DNA of 64,000 bases from NCBI GenBank assembly GCA_027922465.2, contig BQMF02000417.1, positions 186,001 to 250,000 of the forward strand, given 5' to 3'. Origin of the DNA: Turritopsis dohrnii (lineage: Eukaryota > Cnidaria > Hydrozoa > Anthoathecata > Oceaniidae). Shown in pieces: positions 56,409 to 64,000 of this stretch. Numbering within the stretch: position 1 is the stretch's first letter; the number at the start of each line of letters is the position of its first letter. The position numbers and the translations under genes were made by a program. The notes under the pieces are model-generated. The model worked only from the letters and a program-made list of their open reading frames with translations, did no database searches and was not told the DNA's origin.

Positions 56409-57812
56409 GTGACATTCCAGGGGAATTTGATAACAAACGATATTAACGATAATTATTAACGATAATATCGTTAATAAAACAATAGAATTAGCGATATTAT
56501 CGCTAATAATTATCGTTGCGTTATTATAGTTAATAGCGCTATTATCGTTAATATCGTTATTATCGTTAATATCGTTATTATCGCTATTATCGTTATATAT
56601 ATTATATATACTATAATTACGAAATTATAGTAAAAAAAAAACTATATTTTTGATATTAACGATAATAACATTAATATTAAGCATGTGATCATTTTATTTG
56701 ACAAGAAAACCATTTCGTGTATATTAATCTTTCTTTCGCTTGATTACGGCGTAAGAAATTCAATTTTAGAATTACCCTCAAGTAAAGTTTTAGAGCCCTG
56801 TGTAAACACAACTTTCAGACAACCTTTCACATAAACTTCATAACAAACTGAAGGAAAAGGTAATGTTATTTTTAAACGAAGGTGAGTATTTCAAAAGAGA
56901 ACTTTTGCAACTCGTCAAGCCGACGTTAAAATGTTTTCATTCGTCCCTTCCTACATTCGTCCTTCATCCCAATGTTGAACCTGAAAACATTATCGACGAA
57001 ATGACAAAAATCAATAATGATCACTGAAAACGTTGCGATCAATTTAATTAAGGGTACATCTTCACCCAGTGCAAGTGAAATGTCTTTCGAAAGAATAATA
57101 ATAAAAGTTTTACTATCGAAAAAAACTTTAATGTAACGTGTCTTTAATAATGTAAAGTTTTTTTTCCCAAGAGCTTATAGAATGGCAACCCGTCGAACAA
57201 TTCAGAAAAAAGAATTATAGCAGACGGTTTCTACTCGTGCCTGCTTTCGAACTTACTTCTGTATCTTTAATCTCCAAATGAATATAAGAACCAGCTAATT
57301 AAGTTCAATTTAATACACAAACGCGTGCTACCTGCAAATGTACATTTCAAAATAATACATTACCAAATCAAATGACACGGTAATTTAAAGTGGCTTTTCA
57401 AATTTGTGCTGAAGGTACAGGAATAACAAATAAAAAAAAAGTGCTTTGTTATTTCTAGAAAAATATAGTTCACGTGTCATAATTGAATGAGTCAGAGTTT
57501 ATCATGTCATGAACATGCGAGTTTGTTTTGAATTGATTGCTATTTGGCGAAATAATAATTGAATCACGGTTATTTTAGAGCTTCATAAAACGACACACGT
57601 ATGTGAAATGTATAAACAAACGTCTTGAACAAAATTTTTTGACGATAGTAACGGTAATCTGTGCTCTTACCATATTAACGATATTAACGATATTAGCGAT
57701 ATTAACGATAATAGCGTTACTCTGTAGTTCCATTAACGATATTAACGATAATAACGATATTAACGATATTAACGTTAATATCGTTTGTTATCAAAATCCC
57801 CTGGAACGTCAC
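56409..57812. mobile_element. TIR element built of ATTAACGATA/TATCGTTAAT repeats, inserted in the Kolobok transposase
   Basis: GTGACATTCCAGGGGAATTT at the left is mirrored by AAATCCCCTGGAACGTCAC at the right, followed inward on both sides by GATAACAAACGATATTAACG and long runs of imperfect cgttaatatcgttattatcg words (56430-56640 and 57670-57790). ATAT flanks both sides (56405-56408, 57813-57816). Removing the insert with one ATAT restores codons HLQN-IHIF in frame. The interior is non-coding. A partial relative lies at 60010-60490. Confidence 0.8.
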
Positions 57813-57816
57813 ATAT

Positions 57817-58383
57817 ACACATTTTTCCGGAAAATGAGAAGTTCAAAAAATGTGAACACAACTCCCTTGATGTATCAAAAGAAAGGAGCAAACAATGGAT
57901 TAACCCAACATCCGATGCATTCATCACTCTTCAATCGATTATATTCGATAAGACGTTGCTCAAAGACTTAGATCACTTGACAGCTTTCTCGCACACCGGC
58001 ATATTAGAAGTTTATCACAGTCTTTATAATAAATGGATTCCTAAGAGCACACACTTTTCATACCAAGGAATGCTAGCCAGATCGCAATTGGCAGCTTTAG
58101 ATTTTAATTCAGGAAGTGACTTAGAACAAGCTAAAACGGCTGCTGGTGAGAAGAGATACAACCTTAACTTTTCAAATCACAAAAGTTTGGTCAGCAAAGC
58201 CCATAAAAGAAAAAAAGAACTATGAATTTCTAGGAAATCTGATGTCTCGAACAGTTCATATTATATCCAATAACGTCAACGTTTCAATACCGCAAATCCC
58301 TGTTATTCCAAAAAATATTGCATCAACAGGCATTCCGTCAAAAGAAGAAGTTGTAAAAAAACAAATGACGAGGTTTTATACAT
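57817..58383 (+). pseudogene. Kolobok transposase, C-terminal remainder
   Basis: The frame resumes with FPENEKFKKCEHNSLDVSKE, KQWINPTSDAFITLQSI, TAFSHTGILEVYHSLYNKWI and PKSTHFSYQGMLARSQLAAL then DFN, all standard Kolobok C-terminal blocks. Near 58200-58225 the frame changes within A-rich sequence (aaaagaaaaaaagaac): one frame ends HKRKKEL, the other continues NYEFLGNLMSRTVHIIS to TGA at 58383-58385. A 1-nt indel is likely. Confidence 0.75.
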
Positions 58384-58456
58384 GACGATTTATTGTACAT
58401 ATATGTACAACCTCTCTTGTAGTAAATAAGTAGTCCATAAATTATCTGGGATGAAA

Positions 58457-59022
58457 TTAGTCTTTTTTCCCTTCGCAATAGGGTACATATACGCCATTTT
58501 CTTCGGGAAATGTGTCTCGTATTTTAGCAATTACACATGATGGAATAACTCTCCTGTTACCTTTTCCAAGGTTTTGGTAAATCCACCATGTGAATTGTCT
58601 ATATGCAGCGTATCTGTATGAACGGTTGGTAATCTTCTTCTCAAGATGGTCTCCCCTGAGAAGATGTAAGCCAACCAAAACATTTTTTGTTCACTGATGG
58701 CTGCAACTTCTTGGCAACATAGACAGTCTATATTTCGGGATTCTATTTGACAGTTTTGACAAATACACCAATCTTTATTTCTCAAGCGACCTGTGCAACT
58801 GCCAACAGTGGTGGAAGAAACTGGTTCTTCATCATCAGATTCATCATAATCATCTGATTGACTGTCAATTTCTACCTCTGGCTCAAACTGATATGGTTTT
58901 AAGCCTGATTTAAAGTTTTCACATAAAGTGTTTAAGTCGTCATAATCTGATTCCTCTTCCAAGTTTTCTATTTCTTCCTCTTCTAAAACAATGCTTTCCG
59001 AAGTTTTGCTACAAAACGCCAT
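58457..59022 (-). pseudogene. P2X7-ballast-like zinc-domain ORF of the Kolobok element
   Basis: ATG at 59022. Residues 1-85 are acidic and low-complexity (LEEEEIENLEEESDYDDLNT, DESDDEEPVSS). Then comes RNKDWCICQNCQIESRNIDC with LCCQEVAAI: the WCxCxxC...ECxCCQE cluster of the P2X7 cytoplasmic ballast, which binds zinc. The second half, in a shifted frame from about 58680, reads RSYRYAAYRQFTWWIYQNLG, KGNRRVIPSCVIAKIRDTFP and ENGVYVPY. This is the conserved YRxxAYRQFxxWxxxxLGxGxRxxIPSCVxxxIRxxFP block. A 1-nt indel in an A6 run (complement of about 58685) separates them. The ORF has no channel segments, so it is a free ballast-type domain. It lies between the transposase and the right end, on the opposite strand. 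Confidence 0.75.
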
Positions 59023-59548
59023 ATTTTTTTTAATTTAAGCAATATTTTCTTCTACAATTTTTTAAACAAACTACTTTCTGATTTTTCTCTCTTGAATAAA
59101 AAAGCACGAGGACAACCATGACGTCACAAGAAAGGAAGAGTTTTATTTCTATAGATCTTTAAAATCCCATTTCTAATCAATAGAATATTTAAACAAAGAA
59201 AAAAAATTATTGCGTCATACTAAATCAAATATGCTTAATCAAATAAATTTAAAAAATTAATATGTAATTTTTGGCCGGACTACTCCTTTAAAGTCGTTAA
59301 AACGTTAAAATGTAAATATACCAAGGATAGTACTCCACGGTACAGATTATACAGTATTTTGTTAATAATAAAGTTCTTTACAAATGAAAATGTACCTAAA
59401 ATAAGTAAGCCAAAATGTAATGTACATAACCCGTTAATCTATTTAAATTCCTTTCAAAAACTTTGACGTTATTGTAATGACCAGCTGAAATCTCATAATA
59501 ACAAACATCTTAGAAGAGTTTCCCTGACCAAACATTTTATAAGCCACA

Positions 59549-59694
59549 GGCGGTTTTCCACTGGAAGAAGAATGTCGATGCGGAAAGATTTTCTGCAATT
59601 TGATTGGCGCAGTAATATTCTCTCGGTTTGGTGAACCATAAGATTGAAAGAAATTTTTCAATGCAACATTTTTCGCCTAGTGGAAAACGACCTT
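59549..59694. mobile_element. MITE with GGCGGTTTTCCACT-like ends
   Basis: ggcggttttccactgg at the left and cctagtggaaaacgacctt at the right are inverted repeats, with aagaatg / caacattttt continuing. A single similar end (ccaaaagtggaaaacagcct) occurs at 60760-60779. This type of end is seen in PIF/Harbinger MITEs. 146 bp, non-coding. Confidence 0.6.
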
Positions 59695-60009
59695 AATGTA
59701 GCTTGCGTGTGCGAGGCACATACTACCAGTGTGTTAACCAGAAATTTCTGTTCCTTTGAACAGGGGGGTTTGGGGAAAATTTTGCCTATTTGACCATTTT
59801 AAGGCTATAAAATTGATTTAAAACGAACTTTTGTAAAGCAAATATCTTTCGTGAAATATGTTCTGTGAATAAAGAAATAATTTGTCTAATAATTCGTCTA
59901 TGCTAGCTTCCTAGCTTCCTCAAAAAAGAATTATAAGGGACGGTTCCTATTGGCAATAGCTTTAAAACAAACTTTTTTGTCTTTTTTCTTAAACTGAATG
60001 TGAACCACG

Positions 60010-60490
60010 TTCATTTCACATAACAGCGGTAGAACAACTTAAACACAAAAGAATTATAGCAGACGGTTTCTATTTGTAGCAACTTGAGAAGAAACTGTTG
60101 TTTCCTTAATCTCTAACCAGGTAATCAGTTCAGTATTAAACACTAACGCGTGCTACCTGTAATTATACATCCGTCACATTGAGTTTTCAAAATAATGCTG
60201 AAGTCGCGATAACAACAACATCCTTTGAGAGTGTAGACATCTTTATCAATAAAAAATGTTTTTCATGAACTTTTTATTTTTATTTGGCAAAATAGCAATT
60301 AGATATAATACTCCCGGTTATCTTTCAACTTCGAAAACTGGCGCATGGGAATATTAAAAATATAAACATACACAGACGTTGAATGAACGAAACGTAGTGA
60401 GTAGGTGAATCCTACTTTTCATCTTCTAAGAAAATACCATTACTTTATTTTATTTATATCGTTTGGCATCAAAATCCCTTGGATGGTCAC
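60010..60490. mobile_element. Truncated relative of the 56409-57812 element
   Basis: It shares agaattatagcagacggttt, cttaatctc, aacgcgtgctacctg and the right end ggcatcaaaatccc.tgga.ggtcac with the larger element, but lacks the left end and most of the ATTAACGATA runs. Confidence 0.65.
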
Positions 60491-62152
60491 ATACATGAAA
60501 CATGGAATCTGCGATGTAAACAATCTTATTACGGCGATAGCAACGATTTTAAGTTTTTGTTTACATTAATTTTCTTTGCGAAAAATATTTTTTTTCTCTC
60601 TTGGCGCACATTTGTCTTTAAAATATATTTTGCAGCTCATGCAAGTATATTTCTTTTGTTATAAATTCTGGTTATTAATTAAGCTACGTTTACATTAGCG
60701 AAAGACCCAATCACGTCCTTTTTCTAGTATTCGTCCGTTTCTCTCCGCATTAAATTTTCCAAAAGTGGAAAACAGCCTTTAGTCTAAAAATAAAATCTTT
60801 TTTAGTTTTTGTATCTATTCATATTATTGCGCCAGTTTATAATACTCCGATTTATGCTTCTTTCCACTTGTCGTATTTTATTCGTTGGATGTGCAAGATC
60901 TTTTAGATCGTTTCAATATTTTTAGATAAAATTACTTCAACCATTTAATCATCAAGAAAATAGATTATATTATGAAATTTTCTCTGTCTTGAATATAAAA
61001 TTTCGGAAACCAGAATTGGGAAAGTCCACTGCTAGACTGAATTGGGAAGGGGCCGTTTACCGATCCTTATAATGTCTGGTTAACACCCTGACTACCTACG
61101 TAAGATTCGCAAATTATAAATTAAGATCAGAAGAAGAATTGTTACATCAAAAAAGTTTAAGGACAGCCACAAGGAATAACTTTTCAGCACATGAACCCTA
61201 ACAAATTATAATGAAAAAATGACAAGTGCTGTATCAAGTTTTGCGTGTGCGAAACGCGCAAAAATTTTTACGAGTGTGTGCGCGTGCGCGTCTCATGGAA
61301 TTGCCTAATGTACTGAATCTCTATGTCCCACACAATGTTGTGTTATGTGCAATGTTCTCTATAAATCAGAAAATAATTATAGCGTCGGCTAACATTGCGC
61401 GTTTCTCTCCAACTTTGCACAGAGTATAAGTAAGCGAGGCAAGGTCACTTTTATTCAAAGTCAATTCTCTGGAGGGTGAGACCCAGTTAAAATGTCCTTA
61501 TGTGAGCCTTAAGAAACTAAATTTTTCATCACAAACATGTCCAATAAGCTATAACAATATTTAAGCTTTACAGAATCCCCATTTGAAAAGTAAATCTCTA
61601 TGAAAAATAAAAATGTGTCCAGCTTATCTGCCTGGAGGAAAAACAAGGCGGTCTATTGGTCTCACTTATTCCACTTCCAAAACAAAACACCCGGCGAACA
61701 TTGTTCATTTTTGTCCAACATTGCATGTCGCGCATTTCTGTCCAACATTGCACGTTTTGTCCAACATTGGTTGGAACATCTAGATCATATCAACATTACC
61801 TACTGCTACGGTAGCAGAATACATCACACAGGAATTTGATTAATTCCAGTCAAAAATTTTCAAAACTCTTAAAGAAATTGCAAATGCTGCAAAGAGTTTG
61901 ACCAGCCAACCAGCTAAAGCTGCTAAATGTATGTTGTTTGTGTTTTACTGGCTGAATTGTCTCTCTTCAGTTAATCTTGAAAGTAAAATGCATGTTATAG
62001 AATATTTTCAATGCAGCATGTCCCATCTCTCTGCTACAAAATGGTGAGAATGATGACAGGGACATAACAAAGCACTTTCTTTCTGATTTTGTAAGCACAT
62101 TCGTTAAGCTTTCCTTCTCTCCATCAAGTCATGCTATACTTTCTTTTTATAG
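60491..62152. other. Intergenic DNA
   Basis: No gene supported. gtccaacattgc is repeated three times at 61710-61770. Short frames lack family resemblance. Confidence 0.35.
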
Positions 62153-62254
62153 ACATACAATGGTATAAATGTGCTTTCCGCCGACAACCGTGGAAGGGAT
62201 ATTTTAATAGGTGATAGAGTACGATGTCGCTTGGGGAAAGAGAGAAAACCATAA
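62153..62254 (+). CDS. Candidate exon, unknown gene
   Basis: After an acceptor-like tactttctttttatag the frame TYNGINVLSADNRGRDILIG then DRVRCRLGKERKP runs to TAA at 62252-62254. A GT immediately after aatag (62213) could alternatively be a donor. The composition looks coding, but I recognise no domain. Confidence 0.25.
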   Translation, partial: TYNGINVLSADNRGRDILIGDRVRCRLGKERKP

Positions 62255-62390
62255 AATATGTATCACTTAAATTTTTGATACAGAAACTGAAGCTATGCGT
62301 AAATAGTAAGTAAAGTAAATCTTATATACTTTTGTCTCGGATGCTGCCAAAACATTTTTTGAAATCCTGTTGTGTTTTTTTTTCTTACAG

Positions 62391-62465
62391 ATATGATTGA
62401 AAATAGAAATAAAAGGCAAAAAGTTGTGAATGCCCCAGAAATGGCAACAGACCCGACGATTGAAA
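62391..62465 (+). CDS. Candidate small exon, unknown gene
   Basis: A strong acceptor (ttttttttcttacag) ends at 62390 and a donor gtaagg starts at 62466. The 75 bp between are open in one frame: MIENRNKRQKVVNAPEMATD then PTIE. An in-frame ATG lies three bases into the exon. No partner exon is certain; the 62153-62254 candidate is upstream on the same strand. Confidence 0.3.
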
Positions 62466-62576
62466 GTAAGGATAGTTTACATTTTATTTTTAACACCCTA
62501 TATGTTTGAAAAAAGTGGAGAAGTGAGTAAAAGTATGCCTAACCATTGCAGCAGTCTTCTCCATGAAGAAATTTGT

Positions 62577-62600
62577 GCCAGCGTGCGCAAATGCGCTGGC
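62577..62600. repeat. Small hairpin gccagcg/cgctggc
   Basis: Perfect 7-bp inverted repeat around a 10-nt loop; a further gccagcgcaattg follows at about 62621. Role unknown. Confidence 0.5.
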
Positions 62601-62662
62601 AAAACCTCCTTGGACTAATTTGCCAGCGCAATTGTGTTTTTGTTGAAACATGGTGGTCTCAA

Positions 62663-62917
62663 CTAATTCAAAATCCTGTTGGTATAGGGAACAGCGCTTA
62701 AAACAGTAATTAATAGTTTTTTAATCTCAAGTACACATCTTTCAATTTTAATTTTTAGAACATTGCTTTTTGCAATTGTAGTAGAGGAAGATCCACCAAC
62801 GAGAGAACGTGTTACCGAAAATGAACCTAAACAATTCAGTCTCGTTCTTGAATTAGCCTCGTTTTCAACTAAAAGTTCATTTAATTTGCGTTTCTTGTGT
62901 TGTGAGTAGGATTCCAT
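62663..62917 (-). CDS. Possible small ORF, unknown
   Basis: A minus-strand ATG at 62917 opens MESYSQHKKRKLNELLVENE, then SFSVTRSLVGGSSSTTIAKS, for 84 codons. The frame is also open upstream of the ATG. A basic, Ser-rich product without recognisable domain. It may be chance. Confidence 0.2.
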   Translation of the reverse strand: MESYSQHKKRKLNELLVENEANSRTRLNCLGSFSVTRSLVGGSSSTTIAKSNVLKIKIERCVLEIKKLLITVLSAVPYTNRILN

Positions 62918-64000
62918 TTTCAAGCTAAGTACCAGCGTACCAGCCGAGGGAAATATTGAATCCTGTAATGAGCTCCCTTGATTATATTCGAATTCCCAAT
63001 TCACAGTTTGCGTAACGTTAAACAGGCATGAAAATTTGGCGGAAACGATCGTTATCGTTACTGTCTTCTCATTATGAGGCACATGCTCGCGCTCTCTGAC
63101 ACTCCTAGAGCCTAGTTAAGATGCTCTATTAATCACGCATGTGAAAACATGCTCAACCATTTATATGAACTAGAACATGTCCAACTTATTATATTAGTAT
63201 TCATGTTCAATTGACAATGAAGGTAGCTTAGGTATATTAAGTTATTATTCACCAATTTGCTGTTGCTAGGGAGAACGACCACCGTTGCTAAGGTAATTTT
63301 GAAATTTCCTTTGTTATACAAATTCATCTGTTCACCTGACGAAAGAATATGAAAACGGAAGTGGTACCAGCAGGATTTGTTTTCGTGTTATTCAATGAAA
63401 TTTAAAAGCATCTTAGTTTCCAGCTCCCTTTACAATCTTGTTTTATTTCGTCAACGTTACCAATCTTTGCCATAAATCTAAATCTGCTGAAACGATTTTA
63501 GGTTACGTCGTTTCCGTAAATGTTAAATAACGGTAACGATAATTCATTTCTCATGACGCAACAAATTTCCATGCTTGATTAAAGAAATGAAAAATAAACT
63601 GACGCAATCACACAGGTGCATGTTGTAGAAAATAATTCAAGCACTCCATCACACTGTAAAAATGTTATTGGATTTCTGCGAAAGCAAGAAATACCTTAAA
63701 ACCGGCTCTGTTCTTTTTTTTCTTACTGTCCAAATCTAGCGGTTTTTAGAAATCTCGTGCGAATGTTTACACGAAGCCAAAGTCACGCATTTCAGTCGAA
63801 GAAACTCAACAAAGAACCAACCAAAAGGATCCCAAAGCAACTTTAGTCAGTATAATTAAAGAAGATGCACATTTCTAAAACTGAAGATGAAGAATAAAAT
63901 CTGTAGCAGTAATTTATTATTATCTTATATTATATTATTATGATTCAATGGTGATTTTTCGTTTCATTTTATAAACAGAATGAAAAGGTATGTTTTGTTT
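62918..64000. other. AT-rich DNA to window end
   Basis: No coding, RNA or repeat structure that I can support. Short inverted words (aacgataacgatcg-like near 63045) are too weak to call. Confidence 0.3.

Larger units (their letters stand above)
54464..59291. mobile_element. Kolobok transposon with THAP transposase and P2X7-ballast-like ORF
   Basis: TTAA at 54464-54467 and 59288-59291 flank inverted ends AGGAGTAGTCCGGCCAAAAA (left) and its mirror at 59268-59287. It contains a THAP-DDE transposase gene on plus and a second ORF on minus near the right end, so the genes converge. The 1.4-kb element at 56409-57812 splits the transposase. Without it the unit is 3.4 kb. TTAA target and THAP-containing transposase are defining for Kolobok. 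Confidence 0.85.

Overview
The window reads as nuclear DNA of an AT-rich metazoan, most likely a cnidarian and perhaps a hydrozoan. This rests on canonical GT-AG introns, a tRNA-derived SINE, an NLR fragment, exons with PAN-like and F5/8C-like domains, and transposon families (Kolobok/THAP, P-element-like, Tigger/pogo, PF20700-type transposase, HIRAN-like ORFs) that I know best from cnidarian genomes. No homology search was run; all assignments come from motifs I recognise. The host-gene content is sparse and most of the window is transposon.

Layout. 1-0.9 kb: 3' end of a non-LTR retrotransposon with a CCHC knuckle and restriction-like endonuclease. 1.7-4.6 kb: foldback and TIR miniatures. 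9.3-10.6 kb: frameshifted NLR fragment (minus). 11.8-13.5 kb: Tigger/pogo element whose transposase intron contains a HIRAN-like ORF on the opposite strand, followed by a SINE. 15.6-19.3 kb: two exons, probably of a secreted PAN plus F5/8C protein (minus). 18.1-23.2 kb: large inverted-repeat elements, one invaded by a TTAA-flanked element with a Cys-rich exon. 23.3-30.6 kb: three-level nest, with a TTAA element holding a long-TIR foldback element (9-bp TSD), which holds a 2.8-kb TTAA-flanked element with an intact 611-codon transposase. 32.7-37.5 kb: two decayed LINEs around an (ATCT)n tract. 37.6-42.9 kb: P-element-like transposon with a decayed THAP transposase (+) and a convergent C2H2 ORF (-). 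43.2-48.7 kb: TA-flanked TIR element with a 128-bp satellite and an acidic ORF remnant. 49-53 kb: MITEs and a LINE tail. 53.6-59.3 kb: a TTAA element abutting a Kolobok element. The Kolobok element carries a THAP-DDE transposase and, on the other strand, an ORF resembling the zinc-binding ballast domain of P2X7 receptors; the transposase is split by a 1.4-kb element built from ATTAACGATA-like repeats. 59.5-64 kb: MITE fragments and a few unassigned possible exons.

The best discovery leads are: (a) the P2X7-ballast-like ORF in a Kolobok unit, with a degraded relative in a second TTAA element; (b) palindrome arms and paralogues that act as empty sites and prove TTAA target duplications; (c) an antisense HIRAN-like ORF in a transposase intron; (d) a P-like transposon with a second, convergent zinc-finger gene. 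Many open frames begin at non-ATG codons; I give ATG starts only where an ATG is visible.
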